A stretch of 64,000 bases of DNA. Origin: Cytobacillus suaedae (GTDB lineage: Bacteria; Bacillota; Bacilli; Bacillales; Bacillaceae_L). Positions within the stretch are counted from its first letter, which is position 1; each line of letters starts with the position of its first letter. A program made the position numbers and the translations under genes. Shown here one piece after another: positions 39,902 through 49,619 of the stretch. The DNA is taken from positions 3,435,001 to 3,499,000 of the forward strand of contig CP063163.1 in assembly GCA_014960805.1 (NCBI GenBank), in the 5' to 3' direction. Under the pieces are notes generated by a model. It was not told the origin of the DNA and ran no database searches. It saw nothing but the letters and a program-made list of their open reading frames with translations.

Positions 39902-40435
39902 ATGAACACAGTGTTTCCAGAATCTAATGTCGAAGTAAAAGAAGCAGCAGCTAGTATACTTAAACCTCTACATTATGAAGAAGCGTTTGGAAATGAAATT
40001 GAAGTAGATAGGTATTTTAATAACCTATTAGAGAGAATTCGGCCAGAGGAACTGAATGTTAAGAAAAAGGGGATTCGTGATTTAAAATCTTTTGTGGAAT
40101 CAGTTGGCGATTATGGTATACTCAATGACTTGTTACCTGGTCGTTTAAAATTTGGGGATCTAGACGGAATTCTTGAGAAAAATGGTAAGTTCCTTGTACT
40201 AGAGCATAAGAAGGATGATGGAGTTGACGTACCAAAGGGCCAGAAAATTCTTTTTGAAAGACTGGCAAAAACAAATTTATTTACTGTCATTGTGATCTTC
40301 GGTGATATCTTTAATCCTACTGCTTTACAAATCTATTATCCAACGTCATATCAAGCAATTGTGGAAAAGAAATGCGCAACCTTAAAGGAGCTAAAAAGAA
40401 CTATCGAATGGTGGTTAAAGAAAGAAGCATTGTAG
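39902..40435 (+). CDS. Putative PD-(D/E)XK nuclease-like protein
   Basis: I do not recognise the family, but the centre has the pattern FGDLDGILEKNGKFLVLEHKK, an Asp followed by Glu-x-Lys on adjacent strands, and KGQKILFERLAK after it, as in PD-(D/E)XK nucleases. The ATG at 39902 gives 177 residues, with GGAGG ten bases upstream; an earlier GTG lacks such a site. It is followed by a terminator. It could be a restriction or recombination nuclease; nuclease activity is an inference. Confidence 0.6.
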   Translation: MNTVFPESNVEVKEAAASILKPLHYEEAFGNEIEVDRYFNNLLERIRPEELNVKKKGIRDLKSFVESVGDYGILNDLLPGRLKFGDLDGILEKNGKFLVLEHKKDDGVDVPKGQKILFERLAKTNLFTVIVIFGDIFNPTALQIYYPTSYQAIVEKKCATLKELKRTIEWWLKKEAL

Positions 40436-40448
40436 TATAACTAACCTA

Positions 40449-40485
40449 GAAAAAGAATTGGCTAAATGCCAGTTCTTTTTATTTA
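40449..40485 (+). terminator. Terminator of the nuclease-like gene
   Basis: AGAATTGGC-TAAAT-GCCAGTTCT is followed by TTTTTATTT. Confidence 0.8.
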
Positions 40486-40554
40486 TGAGTTTATATAAAA
40501 TAAAAAACACAAACACAAGATTGTAGTTACAATAATTTCAAGGGGGTGATAAAT

Positions 40555-40758
40555 TTGGTAAACGAAGAGTCATTAAGGAAAATAATTCAAGACCACTTAT
40601 GGTTTCTCAAAAAGCAATTAGCCAAAGAATTATACATTCCGATTGACCAATTAACAAATGATGTCTTTGTTGAAACTATTTCAGTTATCGAAATATTATC
40701 AACTGATTTAATGATTAAGCACATAGATAGAGTCGAGAAAAGAAAGAAGTGGAACTAA
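40555..40758 (+). CDS. Small hypothetical protein
   Basis: This mostly helical protein of 67 residues runs LRKIIQDHLWFLKKQLAKEL then VFVETISVIEILSTDLM. A TTG at 40555 preceded by AAGGGGG is the likely start. The size recalls small Spo0E-like phosphatases, but their S-Q-x-L-D motif is absent, so no function is assigned. Confidence 0.5.
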   Translation: MVNEESLRKIIQDHLWFLKKQLAKELYIPIDQLTNDVFVETISVIEILSTDLMIKHIDRVEKRKKWN

Positions 40759-40841
40759 CTTTGTTCATTATTTATTATTAGTATTTACCTTACACTTTTT
40801 TATACCTCAACCTAACCCACTCTAATAAATCAACAATTGAA

Positions 40842-40866
40842 GGCTGGTAGTAATACTCTACCAGCC
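40842..40866. other. Perfect stem-loop beside the second TTAGTCACCGTA
   Basis: GGCTGGTAG and CTACCAGCC form a 9-bp perfect stem with a 7-base loop. No T-run follows on either strand, so it is an unusual terminator at best. It ends four bases before the 12-bp repeat. Confidence 0.5.
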
Positions 40867-40869
40867 ATA

Positions 40870-40881
40870 TTAGTCACCGTA
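40870..40881. repeat. Direct repeat TTAGTCACCGTA, copy 2
   Basis: This is identical to 37940-37951. The two copies bracket the integrase, excisionase-like, nuclease-like and small hypothetical genes (about 2.9 kb) and may mark a nested element. Confidence 0.4.
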
Positions 40882-40982
40882 TTTAAATTCACGAAACATC
40901 TGCATTGTGATTTATCCTTTGGATAATCTGAATAATTACTTGCTGTCATAGTAATAGAACACGTATTTATAACAAACACAAA

Positions 40983-43900
40983 TTAGTTTTCATTTCGAAG
41001 ATCTCTATATACTTCCTTTGCGACTGTCTCCATAACCGACCGATAAAAAACAGAATCATGGAATAATTTTTCGAAGGAATTCACCGATTTTTCATAGTTA
41101 TCCATTGCGCTTCGGTGAAAGAAATCAGGAAATATACTTTGTTCAAAAATTTGAGAGTCATTGTTTCTAGCCGAAGTTTTCAACTTCTTATCTTGTTTAG
41201 CGGCCTTATATAAGGTAGCTACAATCACTCGGTCACTTTCACTAATACTTCCTTGAAATTTATCATTAATTTTTTTTATGATATTTTCAAGTAGATCATC
41301 ATCCTCAACTGGTTTCACACCAGTGCCTACGTTTTTAGGGTTTTCTAGTACACCGTCCACCGTATTAGGATTTAAAGTGATATCACCTTTAAAAGTTTGT
41401 TCCAATTTGTAGTATTCCAATTTGAGTTTATCTTCAATACTGATTTCTGTTGAAGTTACTTTCGGAATAAACTTATCAAGATACGACGTGAAAACATATT
41501 CCTTGTGAAGAGCCTTATCATACATCCTAGCAACTTGTATGATGTAGGAGTAACATTTGTTTAAATTCCGAAGAGAAATTCTAAAATCATACTGTTCGTC
41601 TTCATTTAAACTAGCATATCGTTCTAGAACAGGTTTTAAAAGACTGGTCATTTTCCCTAAGTCTTTATCCCCTTGTTTCCCTTTTTTGTAATAAATCTTC
41701 AAGAATTTTTCAATTTCTTGATCATTGTATAATCTATAGTTTCGGATCTTCGTTCGAATATCATAAATCAAGTTCACATCAATCGCTTCATCAAGAGTAG
41801 TAGATTCAAAGTATGGTGCAAAAGCTTCTTTGATCTCCTCTGTCGTATTTACAAAATCAAGGATGAACGTATCCTCTTTACCTGGATGAGTTCTGTTCAC
41901 ACGAGACAATGTTTGAACAGCTTTTACACCAGATAACTTTTTATCAATGAACATCGTATGTAAAAGAGGTTCATCAAATCCCGTTTGGTACTTCTCTGCC
42001 ACAATCAGCACATTAAAATCGTTGTGAAACTCACTTTTTAACTGATTCTCAGAGATGCTTTTCCCATCTTTCGTTTTGTTCATACTCGTTTCTCGATAAT
42101 CGACCCCGCCATCATTGACCACACCTGAGAAGGCAATCAAAATGTCTAAATCATCATAGCCTTTCTTTTCAATATACCGCTTAAATTCGTGATAGTAACG
42201 AACCGCATGCAAACGAGAAGCGGTTACCACCATTGCTTTCGCTCTACCACCAATTTTATTTTTGGTGATATCTCTAAATTGTTCGACCATGACAATCGTT
42301 TTTTGTTGTAAGTTGTGAGGATGTAATGATTGGAATCGACGAATCGCTTTCACACCTTTTGATGTCGGAATTTCAGGGTTATCAGGTGTTTCTTTCGCAA
42401 TTCGGTACGATGTTTCGTAGGTCATATAATTTTTTAAGACATCCAAGATAAATCCTTCTTCAATCGCTTGGCGCATACTATACACATGAAAGGGATGGAA
42501 GGTTCCGTCAGGGTGACGTTTCCCGAACATCTCTAAGGTCTTTTGTTTAGGTGTGGCCGTGAATGAAAAGAAACTCAAATTGCGATGATGACCATGACTT
42601 ACCAACTCTTTTACAATTTGGTCTTCACCATCTTCTACGTTCGCCTCTGCTTCCCCTTCAATTTCTGCATACTCTCTTAACGCTTCTTCTGTATCCGCCA
42701 AGGCTGTACGTAGCTTCTTTGCACTATTACCAGTCTGGGAGGAATGAGCCTCATCTACAATGATGGCAAATCTCCGACCTTTATTGTCATTAATCTCTTC
42801 ATAAATTACCGGAAACTTCTGTAACGTAGTGATAATAATTTTCTTTCCATCGTTAATTGCATCTCGAAGATCTTTGGAACTTTTATCTTCTCCTATAGTT
42901 TCAACGACTCCAACCGTGTGATCAAAACCTGAGATCGTTGCTTGCAATTGGTTGTCCAGCACTCTTCGGTCTGTTACAACAATAACCGATGTGAAGACAC
43001 CTTGATTATTTGTATCATGTAAACTTGATAAACGGTAAGATAGCCAAGCGATTGAGTTTGACTTTCCTGAACCGGCACTATGCTGTATCAGGTAATTTTC
43101 GCCACTACCATTTCTCCGTACATCCTCAACAAGTTTAGTTACCACGTCTAATTGATGAAAACGAGGGAAAATTAACCGACCTTTTGTTACATCCCCTTCG
43201 AGATTAAGGTATCGTTGAATGATATCCATTAGTGTATCTTTTTGAAGTACGTTCTCCCATAAATAGGAGGTGGCATACCCTTCTTCATTTATAGGGTTAC
43301 CAGCACCTCCAACGTTCCCTGCCCCGTTTGAGCCTTGATTAAAGGGGAGAAAGAAGGTTTTGTTTCCATCCAGCTTTGTAGTCATCCACGCTTCATATAA
43401 ATCGACAGCAAAGTATACTAAGAAGCGTTTGTTGAATTGAAAACATAATTCACGTTGATCACGGTCATACATAAATTGCTTTTTAGCATTTTCAACCGAT
43501 TGGCCCTTGATTTGATTTTTTAACTCAAGGGCAACAATTGGAATCCCGTTTAATGATAAGACCATATCAATCGTGTTTCGATTTTCTGTTGAATACGAGA
43601 ATTGCCTTGTGCAAGTAAGTCGATTGGCTTCATATGAACGAATTACTTCTGTATTAAGGGAAGACTCTGGGCGAAATGATGCCACTTTTAGTCTTACACC
43701 ACGATCATTGATACCTTGGCGCAATACATGTAATAACCCATTGGTGTTAATCTCTTGAGTTAATCGTTTAAATAATTTGTCTGGTGCATCAGACTGGTAC
43801 ATCCTAAGGTATTTATTCCACTCTTTTTCTTGAGTGGTTTCTATATATGAAATTAATTCTTTGATATCAATGGCTTTTTCTTTGTCGTATCCAGTTTGGT

Positions 43901-43985
43901 TCCCTTTGCTGTATCCACCATGTGCTAATAGGTAAGTTTCGATATCCTCTTCAAAGCGTCTTTCATTATCTTGTGTAACCGCCAT
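40983..43985 (-). CDS. hsdR: Type I restriction enzyme R subunit (HsdR)
   Basis: This is the motor and nuclease chain of a type I restriction system, 1000 residues. The N-terminal nuclease has Asp in TIDMVLSLNG and the ALELKNQ motif. Superfamily 2 helicase motifs follow: Walker A SAGSGKSNSIAWL, motif II IVDEAHSSQTG, FSFTATPKQKT, VTASRLHAVRY and SRVNRTHPGK. The start ATG at 43985 overlaps the hsdS stop (TAATG), so translation is probably coupled. It is the last gene of hsdM-hsdS-hsdR. Confidence 0.96.
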   Translation of the reverse strand: MAVTQDNERRFEEDIETYLLAHGGYSKGNQTGYDKEKAIDIKELISYIETTQEKEWNKYLRMYQSDAPDKLFKRLTQEINTNGLLHVLRQGINDRGVRLKVASFRPESSLNTEVIRSYEANRLTCTRQFSYSTENRNTIDMVLSLNGIPIVALELKNQIKGQSVENAKKQFMYDRDQRELCFQFNKRFLVYFAVDLYEAWMTTKLDGNKTFFLPFNQGSNGAGNVGGAGNPINEEGYATSYLWENVLQKDTLMDIIQRYLNLEGDVTKGRLIFPRFHQLDVVTKLVEDVRRNGSGENYLIQHSAGSGKSNSIAWLSYRLSSLHDTNNQGVFTSVIVVTDRRVLDNQLQATISGFDHTVGVVETIGEDKSSKDLRDAINDGKKIIITTLQKFPVIYEEINDNKGRRFAIIVDEAHSSQTGNSAKKLRTALADTEEALREYAEIEGEAEANVEDGEDQIVKELVSHGHHRNLSFFSFTATPKQKTLEMFGKRHPDGTFHPFHVYSMRQAIEEGFILDVLKNYMTYETSYRIAKETPDNPEIPTSKGVKAIRRFQSLHPHNLQQKTIVMVEQFRDITKNKIGGRAKAMVVTASRLHAVRYYHEFKRYIEKKGYDDLDILIAFSGVVNDGGVDYRETSMNKTKDGKSISENQLKSEFHNDFNVLIVAEKYQTGFDEPLLHTMFIDKKLSGVKAVQTLSRVNRTHPGKEDTFILDFVNTTEEIKEAFAPYFESTTLDEAIDVNLIYDIRTKIRNYRLYNDQEIEKFLKIYYKKGKQGDKDLGKMTSLLKPVLERYASLNEDEQYDFRISLRNLNKCYSYIIQVARMYDKALHKEYVFTSYLDKFIPKVTSTEISIEDKLKLEYYKLEQTFKGDITLNPNTVDGVLENPKNVGTGVKPVEDDDLLENIIKKINDKFQGSISESDRVIVATLYKAAKQDKKLKTSARNNDSQIFEQSIFPDFFHRSAMDNYEKSVNSFEKLFHDSVFYRSVMETVAKEVYRDLRNEN

Positions 43986-45274
43986 TAAAGGACCTCCTTC
44001 TTCCCTGTAACATACTCATGAATCAATGATTTTTTGTAACTCTCCATCTCTTCGATTAATTGTCCTTTTTGTTCAATGAGATTTTCTATATGTTCTGTTT
44101 TCTCTTTTATATAGTTAATAATCTTATTTTGTTCTTCTATACTTGGTAGAGCACACTTTATATTAAAGAACTCTTTTGTATATAACCTTGTTAATCCTGC
44201 AGCTACTCCTTTTGAATACCTCTTAAATTCATTTATATAAAGAGGTGTTTTAAATAGATATTCCAAGAATTTCACATTTACATTTACCTTACTATTAGCA
44301 TTTGAATAGTAAACAGCATAATCAGGACTAACGATACCGTCATACTCTGAAACAGCGAATACACCTAGATGAGCTTTTAATTTATTAAACACTAAATCAT
44401 TAACTCTTACTAACTTATTTCCTATATATGAGGTTGCCATGTTAGGAACTAAGTCCATATTTTTCGTTGGGATTAACCCATATTTCTGACTCATTGATAA
44501 GGGTTCTTCCAGTCCACTGATTGACTTTTCATTACTTTCAAAAAGTATATATTTAATTTTAATGGTTTGCCAATGTTCAGGTATTTCTCCTATCCATTCG
44601 AATCCACTTTCTTTCATTTTTACCCCTAAATTTAATCCCTTTGTGACTGTTTCTGTAATCAGTGATTCTTTGTACTTCCTGAACTCTTCAATGGATTGTT
44701 TCGTATTTCCGATAATTAAGTCAATTTGTGACACTTTTTCATCAAGGAATTTGGCTATTTTTCGTTGTTCTTCGATTTCTGGTAATAAGATTTTTAAATT
44801 CTCTACTTTTTCCCTACTTAAGTTGTCTTGTGTGGTACCGGAGGATAGTAATGAAACATAATTTTCAGCGTGTTTTAGATTATATTTAAAAAAGCTTTTT
44901 AAAACTTTTTCCTCATTAACTGCTAATGCAAGCATAGCTTGGCTAATCGTTGCTGGTATATTTAACTCAGAAACTTTGCCTATCGATGCATAAATGGAAT
45001 AGAGAATAGTACCTTCAGTATGAGTTTTCAAATTCTTGCTTTTCAAGCCTTCTTCAGATAGATGTTTTTTTGTATTATTAACATACTCGTAAGAAGACAT
45101 ATCGCTAATATTTACAAACGGAGTTCCAACGTCATTGTAAAATTCTTCATTTGAAGAGGTAGGGGTACCTCCACTATCAATATATAAAACTGTATTTTTT
45201 AACTTGGTTATTTCCCACTCAGAAGGAATTTGACCTATCCACTCAGTCCCACTATCCTTCATCAGTCTATTCAT
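43985..45274 (-). CDS. hsdS: Type I restriction-modification specificity subunit (HsdS)
   Basis: HsdS sets the bipartite DNA target of the complex. It has two target-recognition domains, each introduced by a near-repeat: MKDSGTEWIGQIP at the N-terminus and MKESGFEWIGEIP near the middle. Each is followed by a variable domain and a conserved helical spacer ending EEFRKYKESLITE or EEMESYKKSLI. The ATG at 45274, with GGAGG upstream, is preferred over an earlier in-frame start, giving about 429 residues. It overlaps the hsdM stop by eight bases. The recognition sequence cannot be predicted by eye. Confidence 0.94.
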   Translation of the reverse strand: MNRLMKDSGTEWIGQIPSEWEITKLKNTVLYIDSGGTPTSSNEEFYNDVGTPFVNISDMSSYEYVNNTKKHLSEEGLKSKNLKTHTEGTILYSIYASIGKVSELNIPATISQAMLALAVNEEKVLKSFFKYNLKHAENYVSLLSSGTTQDNLSREKVENLKILLPEIEEQRKIAKFLDEKVSQIDLIIGNTKQSIEEFRKYKESLITETVTKGLNLGVKMKESGFEWIGEIPEHWQTIKIKYILFESNEKSISGLEEPLSMSQKYGLIPTKNMDLVPNMATSYIGNKLVRVNDLVFNKLKAHLGVFAVSEYDGIVSPDYAVYYSNANSKVNVNVKFLEYLFKTPLYINEFKRYSKGVAAGLTRLYTKEFFNIKCALPSIEEQNKIINYIKEKTEHIENLIEQKGQLIEEMESYKKSLIHEYVTGKKEVL

Positions 45275-47045
45275 CCACTTCGACCTCCTGCCCAGATAAT
45301 GCTTCAAAAGATCGTACGATACTTTCTTCCAATTTTTTAATTCTTAGTGCAATTGTTTCAGTTTTTTCAGGTTCCTCATATTTGTAAAATAAACGAGTAA
45401 ACGGTATCTCATAACCAACTTTCGTTTTAGTCTTATCAATCCAAGCATCAGGTTTAAATTGTTTTATTTCACGCTGAAAATACGAATCAATGTCTTCAGT
45501 AAGTGGAATGTCTTCAGTATCTCTTAAACTAGCGTCAGGTGTAGGCTTGTTTTTCTTTAACACTATCTGGTCGTTTTCATCTTTTAGTGGTGACTCTATA
45601 GTAACCCTATTAAAACCAAACTCAACATTTTCAAAAATCTTTGATCCAAGCGTTTTTTCACCTAATATATATTCCTTATTTATATAATCACCATAAGCTT
45701 GTACAATCACCTCACGACATGCTTCCGTAATATCATTTCTTTTGCTTCCTATGGGTTTTCGACGTTTTTCATACATATTAGATGCATCAATTAATTGGAC
45801 TTTACCTTGACGATGAGGGGCTTTATCTTTTGATATTATCCAAATATATGTCTTTATTCCAGTATTATAGAATGAATCAGTTGGCATTTGAACAATCGCA
45901 TCTAGCCAATCATTTTCTATAATGTAGCGGCGAATCTCACTTTCGCCACTTCCAGCAGCTCCACTAAATAATGCAGACCCGTTGTGAATTATTGCCATTT
46001 TACCTGTATCTTTTAGTTTACTAATTCCATTTAACATAAATAGCAATTGACCATCACTTTTTTTCGGTAAACCTACACCGAATCGGCCGCTATCCCCAAG
46101 GTCATGTTCTGCTTTAACTTGCTTGTACTCTGAATTCCAGGCAATCCCAAAAGGAGGATTGCTAATACAAAAATCGAAGGTATAACCACTAAAGCAATCT
46201 TCGGTTAATGTGTTTCCTCTTTTCATATTATCAGGGTTCCCACCCTTAATAATCATGTCTGCTTTGGCAATAGCATAAGTTTGTGGGTTAATTTCTTGTC
46301 CAAATGTTGTTACCTCTGCATCTGCATCTAACAATTTTAAGCGTTCTTCCATGGCGCCCAACATTTGAGATGTTCCCATTGTTTGGTCATAGACTGTTTT
46401 CACTACACCCTCTTCTATTAAGGCTTCTTTTTCCTCAGATAGCAGGAGATCTGTCATTAAGTAGATGATATCGCGGCTGGTAAAGTGTGCCCCAGCTTCT
46501 TCATTATAGCTCTCTGAGAATCGCTTAACTAAGTCTTCAAATACATATCCCATGTCCGTACTAGTGATGGTATCAGCACCCATGTATCCTTTTGATGTAT
46601 TAAATTCCTGAATAACGTGAAACAACTTACCGTTATTCGCTAGTTTGGTAATATGGTTGTCAATTTCAAAATTCGTTAACACATCTTGTACATTCTCAGA
46701 AAAGCCATTTAAATAGGCTCTAAAGTTTTCTTCAATATGTTCAGAATCTGCTAATAAAGATTCAAATGTATATTTGCTTGTATTGTAGAAAATATACCCT
46801 GACGCACGTTGAAGAAACCCATCCTTCACAGCAAAGTCTTTGTACTTCTCAGCCGCTTCTAAAACAGCCTCTCTCGTCGGTAATAAAGTATCATGGAATC
46901 GCTTGATTACCGTCATAGGTAAAATCACTTCACCATATTCATGAGGTTTATACAACCCTCTTAATATATCAGCAATATTCCATATCAAATTTGATTTCTC
47001 TTGTACATTAAAGTTTGTTTGTATGTGTCTTTGGCTTTCAATCAC
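45267..47045 (-). CDS. hsdM: Type I restriction-modification DNA methyltransferase (HsdM)
   Basis: This N6-adenine methyltransferase subunit has 592 residues. The N-terminal HsdM domain (ESQRHIQTNFNVQEKSNLIWNI has the usual helical start) is followed by AGAHFTSRDIIYLM, the AdoMet site around YDQTMGTSQML, and the catalytic motif SNPPFGIAW. It is first in the hsdMSR operon. A serine recombinase gene lies 139 bp upstream on the same strand. Confidence 0.96.
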   Translation of the reverse strand: MIESQRHIQTNFNVQEKSNLIWNIADILRGLYKPHEYGEVILPMTVIKRFHDTLLPTREAVLEAAEKYKDFAVKDGFLQRASGYIFYNTSKYTFESLLADSEHIEENFRAYLNGFSENVQDVLTNFEIDNHITKLANNGKLFHVIQEFNTSKGYMGADTITSTDMGYVFEDLVKRFSESYNEEAGAHFTSRDIIYLMTDLLLSEEKEALIEEGVVKTVYDQTMGTSQMLGAMEERLKLLDADAEVTTFGQEINPQTYAIAKADMIIKGGNPDNMKRGNTLTEDCFSGYTFDFCISNPPFGIAWNSEYKQVKAEHDLGDSGRFGVGLPKKSDGQLLFMLNGISKLKDTGKMAIIHNGSALFSGAAGSGESEIRRYIIENDWLDAIVQMPTDSFYNTGIKTYIWIISKDKAPHRQGKVQLIDASNMYEKRRKPIGSKRNDITEACREVIVQAYGDYINKEYILGEKTLGSKIFENVEFGFNRVTIESPLKDENDQIVLKKNKPTPDASLRDTEDIPLTEDIDSYFQREIKQFKPDAWIDKTKTKVGYEIPFTRLFYKYEEPEKTETIALRIKKLEESIVRSFEALSGQEVEVDE

Positions 47046-47184
47046 TGCTTAATTCCCCCTACACCCTGTATCTTGTAAAATCTTATACCTAGGTTAACCT
47101 TAATATTTTTTTAAGTAATATATCTCTATAGTATGATATCGTAGACAGTCAGTAAAGAACGATGTAAAATATTTGAAATAAGTC

Positions 47185-47814
47185 CTACACTCTAGATCTT
47201 TCATATTCCTTGATTATTTTATAGAAGCTGTTCTTCCTTAGGCCAAGCTTCTCAGCAAATTCGACGCCAGTGATAGCTTTCTCTTTCCACTTAGGATAAT
47301 AATCCTTTAGAGTAGTGATTTGATGCTTAGTTAAAGTATTAATATTTATTTGGGGTCGTCCTAAATGTTTACCCTCCATTTTAGCTAAAGCAATACCCTC
47401 AGCTTGTCTTATTTTTATTTTCTTTCGTTCCTGCTCAGCTACATAGGACAGGAGGGATAAAAATTGATCCTCCATAAGTTTTCCCATATCCCCTATGGCC
47501 TTGAATTTTCTACTATCAAATAGCGATTCATTTTCAAGAATGATAATATCCGCGTTCATCTCCCGTGTAATTTCTTTCCACTCTTTGATTATTCCGTCAT
47601 AGTCTCTGCCCAACCGATCTAAGGCGTCGATGTAAATTAAGTCCCCCTCACGAATCATGTGCTTAAGTGCTTGATACTTTGGGCGATCAAAATCTTTACC
47701 ACTTTTTTTGTCTATAAATATGCATCGCTCTTCTATTCCCTTCTCATACATTTTCTCTACCTGACGTCGTTCATTCTGCATATGCGAAGACACTCTTATA
47801 TATCCAAACTTCAT
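47185..47814 (-). CDS. Serine recombinase (resolvase/invertase family)
   Basis: The 209-residue recombinase has the nucleophile region MKFGYIRVSSHMQNERRQ, the core IDALDRLGRDYDGI, the conserved EQERKKIKIRQAEGIALA helix, and a C-terminal HTH (GVEFAEKLGLRKNSFYKII). The ATG at 47814 with GGGAGGG upstream is used. Plasmid resolvases of this size resolve multimers. Inversion of a nearby segment is also possible, but no matching inverted sites were found around hsdS. Confidence 0.92.
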   Translation of the reverse strand: MKFGYIRVSSHMQNERRQVEKMYEKGIEERCIFIDKKSGKDFDRPKYQALKHMIREGDLIYIDALDRLGRDYDGIIKEWKEITREMNADIIILENESLFDSRKFKAIGDMGKLMEDQFLSLLSYVAEQERKKIKIRQAEGIALAKMEGKHLGRPQININTLTKHQITTLKDYYPKWKEKAITGVEFAEKLGLRKNSFYKIIKEYERSRV

Positions 47815-48137
47815 AGTAGTCCCTCCCAATATAAAAAGTGTTTGAAAAGGTTAAGTAAATATAGTAAACGTTTATATTTGATTTTTTATACCTTCCGAAA
47901 CTAAAAAAATGCACTTTTCTTTGTCTCATTAAAGGTATACGATTATAAACAGTTTTATCTTAGTTCTAAAATTAGAAACACACATAACCTATTTTCAAAT
48001 AGATTATGCGCGTTCCTAGGGATGATCATTTTAAGTAATTCACATTGAAATTGTAATATTCTAATCGTATCCCTATTGTTCAGTCTAAACTGTCTTTCAT
48101 GAAGTTCAATTCATGAAAAGCTTTGTGTTACCCAAGT
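47815..48137. other. Intergenic region with palindromes upstream of the recombinase
   Basis: It contains TAAACGTTTA (near 47862) and a stem CATAACCTATTT/AAATAGATTATG (about 47993-48018). These could be a res site or regulatory sites for the recombinase. No gene is apparent. Confidence 0.4.
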
Positions 48138-48413
48138 CTAATAACCTTCGCTCGTCATTCCTTTCTTAATAAAATAGGTTATTTCATTTTCGTATATTTT
48201 AACCTGTTCATCAGAAAGAGTAATGTTGCCTACTTGTCCTTTATCACTAGTCTCCGAGTCTAGAATAAATATTAAACTATTTTTATCAACAATTACAATT
48301 TGCTCATCATATCTGAACCGAAAAAGGGTCCTCTTTAATCCCTTTATTTTAAACAACCCGTATTCATTTATTCCATAGGGCAATACAACTTGGGTAATAG
48401 ACAATTCTTTCAT
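48138..48413 (-). CDS. Hypothetical protein, 91 residues
   Basis: The small beta-rich soluble protein includes EYGLFKIKGLKRTLFRFRYDEQIVI. GGAGGAAAG precedes the ATG. I do not recognise a family. It lies between the recombinase and the DUF6075-like gene. Confidence 0.6.
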   Translation of the reverse strand: MKELSITQVVLPYGINEYGLFKIKGLKRTLFRFRYDEQIVIVDKNSLIFILDSETSDKGQVGNITLSDEQVKIYENEITYFIKKGMTSEGY

Positions 48414-48533
48414 AAACTTTCCTCCTTATATAGTATGCAAACACCTCGAGTAACTAATGTCCCACTACCTATAATGTTTTGTCCACGCTGGTTAGCTCGA
48501 TGTTAATAGTGTTAAAAATACGTTTCAAAAAGA

Positions 48534-48887
48534 TTAAATATTAATTTCTTGTCTAAATAACCTAAGCATCGTAAAAAAAATTCTCATTTGTTCATCATCC
48601 CAGTAACCAATACAATCATGTAGATTCATTTCTTTTTGGCTGTTCCACAAGCTAAGTGCTGCTACTATCAACAACTCACTTGACCTATTAAGCTTGCGAC
48701 GATTATTTTCACTAAAGTAATCATAAACTGGCTCAGCGGGATTACTACTAGTTACTTTGTTTACCAAGTGTTTAACATCGGGTAATGCAAGGACATAGCA
48801 CATCATGTGGTAGTATCCATCACATGCCATATACGTAGAGACTAATTCTCTATACTTTTGTTGGTGAAGCTCATTAATAAAACTCAT
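48534..48887 (-). CDS. DUF6075-like hypothetical protein
   Basis: The 117-residue helical protein starts MSFINELHQQKYRELVSTYM and contains LHDCIGYWDDEQMRIFFTMLRLFR. It resembles the DUF6075 family from plasmids and mobile elements; this is a recollection rather than a search. The ATG at 48887 with GAGGTG upstream is preferred over an earlier hydrophobic extension. Confidence 0.6.
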   Translation of the reverse strand: MSFINELHQQKYRELVSTYMACDGYYHMMCYVLALPDVKHLVNKVTSSNPAEPVYDYFSENNRRKLNRSSELLIVAALSLWNSQKEMNLHDCIGYWDDEQMRIFFTMLRLFRQEINI

Positions 48888-49329
48888 AGTTAGGCACCTC
48901 TCTTTTTTTATAACCCTGACTATTATTAATAAAGTAAAAAAAAATGAGTATTTCAAGGTGGTTGAATGTTTTTTTTATTGGATTGGGATAACGATGCTTA
49001 TGCGCAGTGTACCCGCTTGATTTATTTCATTTAAATTCGAAGTGAATACAGTTTGTAGGATGACTTACCTGTTATATCTCCCCTTCGTACTAAGGTAGTT
49101 TTATTATTGACCTTTCATTTAAATAGAGATTTTCTGATTCACTTACTCGAAATCGCTTTAACAGACGTAAGAAATCAACTATACGTAAAATAGGTCAATT
49201 ATAATAAGATTTCAATAGTAATAAGCTAGTCAAAAAGAAATAAGGGGGTCTACTGAAAACATAAGAAAAGCTAAGTGTCCCAAGGCTTAGAGCCTAATTT
49301 ATCAGAAGCCAACTATTCTATTATCCCAA

Positions 49330-49470
49330 TCATTCACACTTCTTCATTTCATCTATTCACAACTCACATATTTAGATTTGATCAATTAACATGTACACAT
49401 ATCATTAAATGAAACATCCACACAATCCACAGTGACCAATTAATCATCCACAGGTTTATATTTGTATTCA
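49330..49470. other. Probable plasmid replication origin (DnaA-box cluster)
   Basis: ATCCACA, the core of the DnaA box, occurs three times in 37 bp (49416-49422, 49425-49431, 49446-49452). Related CACAACTCACA and TTCACA words lie on the left and AT-rich sequence surrounds them. It lies just downstream of the Rep-like gene. The wider gap 48888-49619 contains no convincing gene. Confidence 0.5.
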
Positions 49471-49496
49471 CAAGTAAACATTCATAAAATTGGGCA

Positions 49497-49535
49497 TAAA
49501 AAAGAACGTTCCAGAAGCGGGAACGTCTTTTGAAT
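49497..49535 (-). terminator. Hairpin terminator downstream of the Rep-like gene
   Basis: On the minus strand ACGTTCC-CGCTTCT-GGAACGT is followed by TCTTTTTT. A second stem, AGCCCTGTTTTA/TAAAACACAGGGCT, lies at 49586-49620 beside the stop codon. Confidence 0.7.
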
Positions 49536-49619
49536 TGAACTTATCGTCAGCCATTAGCTGCCTTTATCGAAAAACACGATGACAAATAGCCCTGTGTTTT
49601 ATGAACTTTAAAACAGGGC

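Noticed and set aside
40555-40758. Spo0E-like phosphatase
   Set aside because: Size and helical character fit, but the S-Q-x-L-D motif that defines the family is missing.
43985-47045. Recombinase-driven hsdS inversion cassette
   Set aside because: There is only one hsdS gene and no second partial copy or long inverted repeat, which classical inverting systems require.
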